Shown piece by piece: positions 42,180 to 52,682 of a stretch of DNA of 64,000 nucleotides (its first letter is position 1; the number at the start of each line of letters is the position of its first letter). Under the pieces are notes generated by a model. It ran no database searches. It was not told the DNA's origin and saw only the letters and a program-made list of their open reading frames with translations. Origin of the DNA: Astragalus membranaceus (lineage: Eukaryota > Streptophyta > Magnoliopsida > Fabales > Fabaceae); assembly GCA_039519185.1 (NCBI GenBank), contig CM076849.1, forward strand, positions 72,287,784 through 72,351,783. The letters are read 5' to 3'. A program made the translations under genes and the position numbers.

Positions 42180-44461
42180 TGTAACACCCCGTTTCTATTC
42201 CTTAATTTGTACTTCATTATCAGAGTACTTTCGTTTTCAAAAATAATAATTTAATTAGTAGAAAAGGAATGTCACATTCTTCATTTATAAAACTCATCGG
42301 CTATGCCATTAACATTTGGGTAAAAACGCATTCGTCACCAAAAGTCGAACTTCAAAATATCTCATCACAGCGGAAATAGCGACAACTCACCAAAAATCGC
42401 TCAAACACGTCTCACACATCAATAAAATTATTAAAACAGTTAATTAAATAAGTCATCAACTTCAACCCCGCCCCCTAGGTGTTACAATATCAGAGAGCGA
42501 CTCAAAACATCTCAACAGCTATAAAGGAAGGCAGCATGTCCTTCAATCGGAGTCACCTGCAGCGTTGCCACAATAGAGCAACATTCCAAGCAGAAGGGGT
42601 GAGAATTTTCAACAAAATATAATTAAGCATACAGCAGAGTAATATGAGCAAACTATCACACAACATCGTCACTAATATCAACTTCATCGTCATTACACAC
42701 AACACCAAACAAAATCACAATTCACGTCACCCGTCATAAAAATGAATGCGCATGAAGATGCAACCCACACCTGGGCATATGCATGATGGTACCATACTCG
42801 TCATAATAAGCCACTATGGGCACACCGTCACTGTTTTCTCGTCATAAATAAGCCACTATGGGCACACCGTCACTAAGAGGCCGAAGCCTATTCGTCATAA
42901 GATGCACATGCTATGAGACACTATGGACACATGTGCAATCACCGAAATTCGCTCACCCGGAGTACTTGTCATCACCACCATAAGACACTCGTAGAGTGTA
43001 TTCATCATAGTCACCATAGTAATATCACCACTTTTCATAACAATCACATTCAAAAATAATGTAACAACATCTTTCAAATTATGGAATAAACATTTCACTT
43101 TACATCTTTAAAATTATGGAGTAAACATTTCACTTTCATACTTAGGAAGCGCCACAATTAAATTTGGGAAGAGCATCTCATTTTCCAAGTGGAAGAAAAC
43201 CTCACATTTTTAACCGGAAAAATAGTAATAGTATCAAAGTCACATTTACACGCTCTTCTCTTTTACAAAGTACAGAAATTCGGTTAAATAAACGCAACAA
43301 GTCGAAGCTGAAAAACGGTGGCCATTTATGCGCAAAAGCAGTAGCACTTTGACATCGAATCAAAACTGAAAATAGTGGCTATTATTGCGCAAAAACAGTA
43401 GCAAATTTACCTCAAATCAAAACTGAAACAATGGCCATTTAATTCGCAAAAACAGTAGCAATTTTCATCAAATCAAAACTGAAACAGTGGCCATTTAATT
43501 CGCAAAAACAGTAGCAATTTTCATCAAATCAAAACTGAAAATATAAAATTGACAGCAACAGCACCAAAAAAATTCTGCAACAGCACTACATAATTCACAG
43601 CAAACAGCACCAAAAAATTCTGCAACAGCAATACTTAAATGACAGCAAACAGCACAATTAAAATACAGCAACAACAATATAAAATTGACAGCAACAGCAC
43701 CAAAAATTCTGCAGCAACACATGAATAATTAACAAAAACAGCAATACATTTACTTGACTCACAGCAACAATTCATCTCCTCACTTCATAGGGCAATTCGC
43801 ATATCAACATAATAATTCCACTCATCATTCCTCCTCACCTATAAGTTTCTAATTCAACCACTAACACAAACCCACAAACCCTCCATATACTCAATTATAT
43901 TAAATTGAAATCGCTCACCCTTACCTCGAATTTGTATGCCCCGAAACAACGATGAATGCGACACGTACAAAACTCCGCAACACGACGAGCCAAGGTCACC
44001 AAAAATTCGCAGCAGCCCCTTCTTCCTCTTCTAACCAATTCGCATCCATCACCAAAATTCATGGAAAAAAAATCGTAACATGGAACAAGGAAGGGTTTTA
44101 GACTACCACATGGAAGAGGAAAATAAATGGAAGGGAAAGGATTCAAGGAAGCTTACCTAAGCCAAGATGAATACAAGTTCCTCTCCTCCTCTTGCTTGAA
44201 GTCGCGCCTCACCCCTTCCCACTCTCTCAGATGCGCTGAATCTCTTTCTCTTGTGGAATGACCATAATTCTTAGGTTTTAGGTTAATTGGAATGGGCTTG
44301 GGTCACTTAAGTGGCTTGGGCCCATTTTTCACACCACTCTTTTAATTCTTTTCGCCTCCTACAATAAAACAATTATACATAAATTATCCCACTTAAATAA
44401 ATATTGTATCCCTCCAATAACTTAATTTAATTAATAAATTAAATTATTTTAGGGCGTTACA
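42180..44461 (-). mobile_element. Solo LTR of a Tekay-like element
   Basis: 2282 bp from TGTAACACCCCG to TAGGGCGTTACA with exact target duplication GTTCT (42175-42179, 44462-44466). No internal region. On the - strand it starts TGTAACGCCC followed by a TTAATTTATTAATTAAATT-type tract like the Tekay LTR at 11234. Internal repeats: a 47-bp direct pair (AAGCCACTATGGGCACACCGTCACT) around 42805-42895, about four units of 58 bp at 43308-43536, and CAGCAACAGCACC-type repeats to 43720. Confidence 0.88.
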
Positions 44462-44466
44462 GTTCT

Positions 44467-44929
44467 CCTCTAGCAGCTTCAGATGATATGGTTCTGGAGA
44501 GAAGCAAGTCTTCCCCTCTTCACCATCATCAGATGAAGATCTTTCGCAAAATGAAGACGAAGACTATTTTGGGGCATATTCCCCTGACAGCCTTCAATAA
44601 TTTCATCAATTTCAAAACAATCATGCCAGAAGACAAGGAACAATCATTTCAATTGCTGACACAGGTCATCTTAGTGCGTAGTGCAGGTCATCAGCTCCAT
44701 GAGGTCTCTAAGGTTTCTCTTCCAATTAAGTCTATTTGGAAAGGGTAGTCAATATTTTTCTTGATGGTATACGCATGAAACCAATCGGAGAAAGGAATAT
44801 TGAATTTTACATGTTCGAGAAATTTATAAAATTTCTCTTGGATTTATAAAATATCTCTTGGTATACGGATCAAGTTGTTCGAGAAATTTTTGTGTACCTG
44901 GTAGTGCTGAAAGAACCATTCTCTGTGAG
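44467..44929 (-). pseudogene. EPRV-3 inverted polyprotein fragment
   Basis: On the - strand the frame reads HREWFFQHYQVHKNF and FSDWFHAYTIKKNIDYPFQIDLIG with internal stops. Joined across the Athila-3 target site, minus one GAGAC, it runs on in frame from the 50725-50998 segment. It then continues toward 42174 across the solo LTR. No recognised domain; it lies where the N-terminal or movement-protein region of the polyprotein should be. Confidence 0.6.
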
Positions 44930-46387
44930 GAGACTGATAACTCTATTTTATATAGTGTTATTTATGCATTTAAGCTTAACTAATTACTTGAAACCAAGTG
45001 TAATGTGTGTTAAATATAGTAGTATAAGTAAGATAACAACATTTTATGTTTTAAAGAGGGTTATGGAAAGGTTTAAGCATTTTGTATATATATTGGTATG
45101 TTTGATGTGTTTGTTAAGTGCATCTGCACTAGAAGCATTTCCACAGTGCATCTACACCTAAGTGCTTCTGCAGCTTCTGCACCCTTCTGCACCAAGACGG
45201 ATAACCCCACATTAGAAGCACCTCAATTCATACCAATGCATAAACATTTCTATGACATCATGCTTAGTCGCAAGTCACATGGTGGCACATGCCAACATGC
45301 AAGAGGAGGCGCCCACAATGGAAAATCATCATGAAAGGTTACGCATTTAGAACACATGGCTTTCCACAATTGGACCTCCCCTTTTGACTCAATCTTCTCA
45401 ATCAAAGCTCTGAAAAGTAACCATGGTTAAGCCACCTTTGGTCAGCTTGATCTCCAAGAAAACTCTCACTTGAAGGAAACCTCCAAGGCTATATAAAGAC
45501 TTCCACTTCTCATTTGAATACATCTAACTCATAAGCAATTCACATATAATTTAGTAGTTTCCTTTCTTGTATTTTATTTTATAGTTTTCGTAGTAGTTAG
45601 TTGGCAAGAAGGTAAGGAAGGAACTGACGACTTCTTCCTTCACTTCTTCATCAAGTTAGTTAGGTGCAACTGCACCAGGAAGTCAGTGCTTCTGCACTGC
45701 TGGGCAAATTTACGCAAGAGTACTTCAATCAGTGTAATCTATACCCTATTGATATCTCTTGTATTTTCCATTATATTAACATGTTTTATTTCATCTATCT
45801 TTGTCTCGCAATGCATATTATGAGCTAAACCTTTTTGGTTGGGATGTTCTAACTTTATAATGAGCTCTTGAGTAATGTTGCACCCCGAAAAATCCGGTTT
45901 AAGGATTCCTCAGTTTGACAACGTGAAAAATTTTGAAGCCACCACCAATATTTATTTTTAAAGACTAAAACATTGGAAAAAGTCTTTTGGAAAAGGCGGA
46001 TGGTCTTTCGAAAACACAGAGATGTAGGTTCGGGGGTCGGTTAGGTACGGGGAAGGTACTAGCACCCCGCACCTCCTTTCTACCGAAAGGGAACCATTAA
46101 CTTTGATGTGTGGCTTAGAAAAAGTTGACTTGAAACGATTTTTGTTCTACTTCCTTTCTTTTTATTTCGTGTGAGAAATGATTTTATTGGGAAGAAATAT
46201 TTTTGGTATCTTTGAAAAGCGGAACAAAACAAAGATTTTTTAAAAGGGTGCTTGACGGGTTACGACCCGCTCCTACGTACCCTCTCTGGAAGAGGGATCA
46301 AAGCTACGTAGTTCTAGGGAACAAAACAAAGTTTTTTTTGAAAGTGTGCTTGAGTTTTTGGAAATAAGACTCGAGTGTTCATGAATG

Positions 46388-46700
46388 CCAAACAAGCAAC
46401 GGCTTCGAGTGGCGTTCATTACTAACTTTGAAAAAAAATAGTTGAAACCGGTAATCATTCAAGCAAAGGCTTCGAGTGATTACAAGTAACAACGTTTTAT
46501 TATCTTTTTGAAATCGTTTTGAAAAAGGGTGAGCATCAGTGATAATTATCACTAATAGCTCGTGTTGTTTTTGAAATTGGAATTTATTCATTTTTTAGTT
46601 AAGGTGTGGGAGCTTTCATGATAGCCAAACAAGCAAAGGCTTCGAGTGACCACCACTAATAACTCCTCATTAGCGATCAAACAAGCAAAGGCTTCGAGTG
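46388..46700 (+). repeat. Repeated CAAGCAAAGGCTTCGAGTG motif in Ogre-like LTR
   Basis: Four near-identical copies, near 46392, 46460, 46630 and 46682, each at a AAACAAGCAAMGGCTTCGAGTGRY context, spaced 50-170 bp. Confidence 0.85.
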
Positions 46701-47216
46701 ATGACTAATGATTTATTTAAGAAAAATGCCTTAGGTTTTTTATTGAAAAAGCATTTGATTTAATTTGAAAACTAGTTCTAAGAAAAAGATGATTTGGAAA
46801 AGGATTTTGGAAAAATAAGTAGAACATTTCAACCAACTCCGAGTCCATAACCAAAAGATGCGACATGAATGAATGAAATACAAACACATTCACTAATCAA
46901 GCAATTATGAACGTGCTGATCACTAACTGAGATTAAACATGCCAATACAATCAAGAGATACAGTTATTGAGGATGCAAAGTAGAGTTCTCAAAACAAATG
47001 TGTGTGTGTAGGAAGGGGTGTATTTACCCTAATGACTCTATGCTACAACATGCATGTAGACTTACGTCTTCATTAGGAGGTCATACACATGGATGGAATG
47101 GCATATAATTGAATCAAGACATTTAAGTGGCATCAACAACAAAAGAATACAATTGATCATAGGCATAAAATAGTCTAAGTTAAATGGATGAGCATGTAAT
47201 CATGATGTGCTAGATT

Positions 47217-47430
47217 AGATAAGCATGAATGCATGTAAATGCATGAACATTTGAGAATGAATGCAAGAATGAGTATATACAAAGATGCATGAGCATACAA
47301 GAATGCATGAGCATTTGATTAATGAATGCATGGACATGTGAGGATGAATGCAAGAATGAGTATATACAAAGATGCAGGAGCATACAAGAATGCATGAGCA
47401 TTTGATTAATGAATGCATGGACATGTGAGG
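47217..47430 (+). repeat. 87-bp minisatellite in Ogre-like LTR
   Basis: Units rich in GAATGCATGAGCATTTGATT and GGACATGTGAGGATG repeat with a period of 87 bp (for example CATACAAGAATG at 47294 and 47381), two full and flanking partial copies. The His/Cys-rich frames across it are artefacts. Confidence 0.8.
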
Positions 47431-50400
47431 ATGCATGGTTATTTAATTATGAATGGACATGTGAGAATGCAACAAGTATAAACAAGTAAGGATGCATGAG
47501 GTACTAACAAGTGAGAGTGCAAATGAATATGCAAGAGATATGAATATATGAAAAGGCATGAAGATTAAAACAAGAGAGTATGCAAGAGATACAAGCAAAT
47601 GAGAATGCAAGAGAGTGAATAAGGTTTTATTTAAGTGCAAGTGTGTGAGAGTGTGTCATAAAAAGTGGTAAAAATCTAGTTTCCTTATTCTTAGGAAATG
47701 GTGAAATGTTTTGGTGTTTTTAGAGTCTTAGGAAAAAGTGGTAAAAAAGTATTTTTGGGTTGATTTTGTAAAGTTGAAAAGTTATAAATGTAAACTAGAA
47801 AATGTTTTGGGTCTTTTTGTAATTTAAGAAAGGTAAAAAGTAAAGGTAAATTATTAATGAAATGGTAACTTATCTAAGTGAAGGTGGTGAATTATTTACG
47901 TGAAGGTAAATGGTAAAAGTAAAAGGTAAAATGTTTTTTAGGGTTTTAAGTGAAAGGTAAAAAAGGGTAAGAAAATGTTTTTGTACTATTTAGTAATACT
48001 TAAGTGAATGGTAAAAACTAAAAGGTAAAAAGTGAAAAAAACACAATTCACAACAATTAATTAAACAAGATCAAACAACAAATTTGAGTAAGTAAATTGG
48101 TCACAAAAATGGTTTTATGGCCGAAACATACATATACACAATAAAGCTCAAATTCAACAAATTTCTTGCAACCAAATCACATCATTAGACACACACACAT
48201 AAACCCTAAGATCTACACATGTATATCACACTCAAACAATCATCATTTCATCATTTATTCAACATAAAAACAAGAGGGAACAAAAAGTATAAAAAACCCT
48301 AATTCTACACTATCAAACCTTAGAGCATGAAGGACTAACTTAACCAATTTTGTTCCATCAAAGCTCAAGAAACAAGCAAGAAAACATGTTATTCAACAAG
48401 AGAGGCCCTAGGCCGAAGCAAAAAGGTAAAGAAAAAACAAATTTTACTTGGTGAAAATCTCATAAAACAAAGAGCAAATCACAAGAACAACACATAATCA
48501 ACACATAGTCACAAGAACAATTTATTTGGTGGGTGAGATGCCAACTCTCACCCACAACAGCCCCTAATCTACATTTAAATGATGTTATGAGATGCAAATA
48601 TAAGTTGAAAAAGGATTTTGATGCAAGAAAGTGGATGAAAATGCAAAGGGTTTTAGGTTATACCTTAGTTCCAAGCTAAACAAGAGTAGAAATGAAGATC
48701 AAGAGTAACCAATCACCAACACTCCTCAAAAATCACCAACAACAACCACGTAACCTTGAAGGATCAGCCCCTTTGATGATGTAAATGTGGAATCAAAGAT
48801 GAAAGGAAGAGGATATATGAATATGGAGTGAGTTTGAGGTGAGTTAGTGAATGGAAGTTGAAAAGAAAATGGAGGAGAAAGGGTGAGGGTGGCTACGGCC
48901 TTGGAGAGAAAGAAGGTGTTCTAGGGTTTTTGAATGGAGAGTGAGGCTAAGAAGATGTGTGGGCTGATCATATGAAGGTATATATAGTGTTCACTTATCA
49001 TTAAGGGCTTCTAGGTCATTTTATTTCCATTGTGCTCTAGGATTGCATTTTAGTTTTGAACCAAGGGTCAAGATCAAATGTCACATGGATTAGGGGCAAT
49101 TAGAAAGCACAAAGTGAGGAGAGAGGGGGCTGAGGGGCGCAGCTTAAGGATGGTGGTGAAGGATAAGTTCAATTACAAAATTGTATTTTTCTATGAAGCT
49201 TATTACAAGAGTGCCATTTTAATTCAAATGAAGGGTGAGGATTGCATTTAGCACTTGAATGGAAGGCCATGATTTAAACACAATTTGCAACCAATAAAAT
49301 AAATCAAAATGGGGGAAAAGGGGGCTGGAATTCGCAGCCAAGGAGAGAGAGTGAGTGGAATTGCAACTTGTACTATTGTACTACACTTGACCTTTCAAAA
49401 TTCAAAGGGATATTCCTTATTCCCTTCTAGATAATTCTTCTAAATTCTTGCCATTTTGGGCCATATCCCATGATTCAATGATTGGGCTCTGAATTTTATG
49501 ATCTCACCAATCCCAAAATTGATTTGTTGACCCCACTCCTATGATGCATAAAAAAAAATGCACAACTCCACTCACTTGGACCCACATAAATTCCTCAAGA
49601 GATGCATAGTGGTTTTTACTGAGAAAATATTTATTTTAGTGAAATGACCAAAATGCCCTTTTGGTCCCAAAAACCCTGATTTTGCTCTAAACTTCATTTC
49701 CACTCTAACAATGATCCTAAGACCCTTTGGATGACCCTAAAACTCTAGAAATGCATGCATGATGAGAAAATAAGTCTTTTTGGCGAAATTACCAAAATAC
49801 CCTTTGAACTAAGAAGAACCCTAGAAACCCTAAAAATGCTCTAAAGTGCTCTAAAATGCCATGCTATGCTTTTCTAACCCTAAAATGCATTCTGAAACTT
49901 CTAAGATGCAAGCATGATGCTCTTCCTAACCTCTAGGATGAGTGCTAAGACTTGGTTTATTTATTTTTGGTTGAAAATTAGGGTTTTGCCCTAAGCCGGA
50001 CAAAATTGGGGTATGACAAGTAAGTTATTGTGTTTTCAAAGTGGTGTATGCATTTTGGGTTCTTGTGTTATACTACATCCATTTTGTTTTAAAGTTGATC
50101 ACTTAAGAAATGAGTAGAGTTATATTCACAGACATGGTTTATAACTAGAAATCAAGAACTAATAAGGGTTAGTATTTTAATGAAGGCTTTGTTAACTTGT
50201 GTAATAAAGAAAATTTTGTTAAAACCATGTTAAGTTTTAGACATAGGATAACATAGTTCTTAGGGTAACGTAGTGGGTACTAAAAAGGCAGGAGTGTACT
50301 TATTTAGCAACTTAGACAAGAATTGTAAGAAGGCAAGAAGGGAATTGACAACTTCTCTCTTTACTTCAAGACAAGGTTTTAAGAGTTTGTAACGAAACTC

Positions 50401-50724
50401 TGAAGAAAGTAGCCCAAAGGCACATACTAGTGCAACTGCACTCAAGTGCATCTGCACCACAGAAAACACAATACTCTTGAAAGTTATTTATTTAATGAAG
50501 ACATCTCAACTATCTTTCCCAACTGAATTCCTTCATATTTTATTGCATATTTACATTCTGTTTTCCTAAACATTAAACACTCAAAATTGTGAGTAGTGTA
50601 GCTGCACTAATTTATATGCTTTCTAAACATACAAAAGTTTAACCAATCCCTGTGGGTTCGACCTTTCTCATCACTGTATTACTTGTTTGTGACTGTGTAT
50701 ACTTGCACATTTTTTCACACACCA

Positions 50725-50998
50725 GAGACCATTCCTCAGAATAGAGTTCTTTCTTAAGGGATTCCTTATCTATGGTGAACTTAGATAAAGGAGATTGTTC
50801 TAGATTGCAAAGATCTTCGCGAGACATCTTTGGGATATCTCGTTTGTCTAAGTTCTGAATGGTTTTTTCAAAATATTTATTTTGATTCTTAGTTAAAGAA
50901 GATGAAGGTATAGAACTTGAAGAAGGTGAAAGTATAGGAGACATACTGGAAAAATGTGAGGAAAAGCTTTTGTCAAAGAAGGGTATAGATTTCCTCAC
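50725..50998 (-). pseudogene. EPRV-3 start of coding region
   Basis: The - strand frame runs from 50998 with RKSIPFFDKSFSSHF, a Ser/Pro-rich stretch, then FEKTIQNLDKRDIPKMSREDLC and an acidic end at the Athila-3 target. An ATG (MSPIL) lies at about 50944. It follows leader sequence, so it is probably the N-terminus of the viral polyprotein. No known domain. Confidence 0.55.
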
Positions 50999-51410
50999 CC
51001 ATTAAAATCATAGCCTTCACTTGGTTCTTTAGAAATATAAATATTAAAATTGAACTAAAAATTATTTTCTAAATCATACTTTGAAGTTAAAATAATATTA
51101 TTCAAAATTCAAACCAATGTATTCTCAGATATATATCAAACTTGAACTAGTTGTTATTTTCTAAATTATACTTTGAAGTTTAATTACGTTTGTTTTATGA
51201 TCAACCTAAAGTCATTTCAAAAATATTTCCTTTCCTTGACTAAGGGTCTTTAAAGAAAAGGATCTAAGTGATAGCTTCACAATGCCCTATCCGTCGGGTC
51301 TCTCTGCTATCAACACAGTTAGCTCACCTAGATTTCTTTAAATCCATCACTTTTGTCAAAGAATTTCTTACCAAAATATTTAGAACACTTTTTAACAGTT
51401 GATCATACAC
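50999..51410 (-). other. EPRV-3 leader, inverted
   Basis: 51225-51410 is the reverse complement of the leader at 20087-20270 (shared block CAGAGAGACCCGACGGATAGGG). The rest is AT-rich with a diverged direct repeat (CAAAGTATGATTTAGAAAATAA) near 51070 and 51165. Confidence 0.7.
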
Positions 51411-51663
51411 GTAGATATATATATATATATGGGGGCTGTTAATTTACACCACTTGAAAACTCGAAGGTGTAAGTTAGCAAACATGCACCTTTATATTTGG
51501 ACCAAAAACCCAACACTTGTCATTAAAAAACTACTAAAATGAGTGGGTAGTAGTGTAATTTACTTCGATTCTCTCTCCTTGTAATTAATATTTTCTCCTT
51601 AAATTTAATTCATCACCTTCTCTCCTCACAATCAACAATTCATCTAATAATTTATTTACTTTC
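51411..51663. other. AT-rich spacer
   Basis: (AT) run, then TGGGGGCTGTTAATTTACACC and AT-rich DNA ending CTTTC, the Tat-2 target. A short repeat pair AAGGTGTAAGTTAGCAAAC is not part of any element I recognise. Confidence 0.5.
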
Positions 51664-51991
51664 TGATCGTACCTGATCAATACGATGTGTTGCTGCTGTC
51701 TGATGATGTTGCTCGGTCGTTGGGATGAAGGACCGAGTTCTGGACCGCACGCGGGTGGTACCTGCAAAGGCACTCCAACGCTCAAGTCAGAGGTGCTTCA
51801 ACGGGCAGGGTCACAAGGTGAGTAAAACGTACCTGAAGCCACATGCTAGTGTGGTATATATACTGTTGACTGCGCAGGCGTTCTAGCCGTTGCGCTTATC
51901 TCGGAGCCGGCCGCGTCTTGCGGAGCAAGCCATGTATTGGGCCGCGCTGGGCCTGTTGGGTGAAATTGGGCTTCGAGCCCAGTCTGGAACA
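51664..51991 (-). repeat. Tat-2 left (3') LTR
   Basis: + strand TGATCGTACC...TCTGGAACA. Contains TATATATA at 51856-51863. Five substitutions versus the other copy. Confidence 0.95.
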
Positions 51992-52005
51992 GTTTCCCCC
52001 CAAGC
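51992..52005 (-). other. Tat-2 polypurine tract
   Basis: On the - strand GGCTTGGGGGGAAAC abuts the LTR start TGTTCCAG. Confidence 0.85.
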
Positions 52006-52343
52006 CTAGGTCGCCTGGGGGCGGGCTAAGGCTTGATTCCTTGCCCCCCAGCGTGGTCACAAACGACCGTTCTGGAACGATGACTGGTCGAACGTTAACT
52101 GGTCGATTGTTAACTGGTCGACTGCGTGGTCGCTGCCACGCGGCCTGGTCACACGGGGCTAGGTGCCGTCTCGGGTTTGATGCCTGACAATCAATTGTCA
52201 TAAATGTTGAGGCGACAGTTACTTTAATCAGGTGACTTTTCGTTTTTTCGAGGTGACGTTTAAAGACTCGAAGCGTTTGAGTAATGATGGTACGCGAAGA
52301 GTCGCGCCTCTTCGCTTCTGGCCCATGATGATGGTTGGCCCAT

Positions 52344-52352
52344 TATATATAG
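52344..52352 (+). promoter_or_regulatory. TATA box of the Tat-2 antisense gene
   Basis: TTATATATAGG lies on the + strand about 340 bp before the first coding ATG, followed 30-40 bp later by pyrimidine-rich TTTCTCTGATTTCCTCCGC suited to a start site. It is inside the element, 350 bp from the LTR, so it would drive transcription against pol. Confidence 0.6.
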
Positions 52353-52480
52353 GGTTCAAGGGAGTTTCTCATTTGCACGTTTCTCTGATTTCCTCCGCTC
52401 TCGTTGATCGCTCGTTGCAGAGGAATTGGATCGGTCGCTCCTACCAAAGCTCGCTCGCAATCAGCTCGCTCAAATTCCAG

Positions 52481-52612
52481 GTAACTACGACCGTCCTTTC
52501 TTTATTTCAGTTTTTATGTTCCACCTGGTGGAGGGGGTGTCAGGTCTGGGGACGACCACGTCGCCCCCTCTCCACGCGTGAGCAAGACCTTGACCGTTAT
52601 TCCCCTTCACAG
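52481..52612 (+). other. 5'UTR intron of the Tat-2 antisense gene
   Basis: ATTCCAG|GTAACTACG at the 5' side and TTCCCCTTCACAG|GTTTAATC at the 3' side form a canonical 132-bp GT-AG intron with a T-rich 3' half. After its removal the first ATG downstream is the one at 52683. Confidence 0.6.
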
Positions 52613-52682
52613 GTTTAATCTGGCGCGGACCAAACAGACCCGCCGTATCTCTGGAAGTCCGGCCATTTCTCTTGCACATAGT

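Larger units (their letters stand above)
45876..50019 (+). mobile_element. Ogre-like solo LTR
   Basis: 4144 bp from TGTTGCACCCCG to TTGGGGTATGACA, with target duplication AGTAA (45871-45875, 50020-50024). No coding domain. Great length, a TGTTGCACCCC start, GGGGTATGACA end and the GTACGGGGAAGGTACTAGCACCCC block are features I associate with Ogre LTRs (recalled knowledge). The interior is AT-rich; the 3' half has sequence like LTR promoter/R regions. The element body was lost by recombination. Confidence 0.8.
44935..50724 (+). mobile_element. Athila-3 solo LTR, interrupted by an Ogre-like solo LTR
   Basis: TGATAACTCTATTTTATATAG...CACACACCA, the + orientation counterpart of the Athila-2 LTR (reverse complement of 28795-30427). 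Exact target duplication GAGAC (44930-44934, 50725-50729). LTR sequence occupies 44935-45875 and 50020-50724. There is no internal region, so it arose by LTR-LTR recombination. It carries the same GTGC dyads (45118, 45664, 45686, 50430, 50446). Confidence 0.92.

Noticed and set aside
41817..42254. + strand frame with FKMF repeats
   Set aside because: Created by the 12-bp tandem repeat at the EPRV junction and running into the solo LTR; only its first part may be ORF2 remnant.
47210..47640. His/Cys/Met-rich - strand frames
   Set aside because: They are translations of the ATGCATGA-type minisatellite in the Ogre-like LTR.
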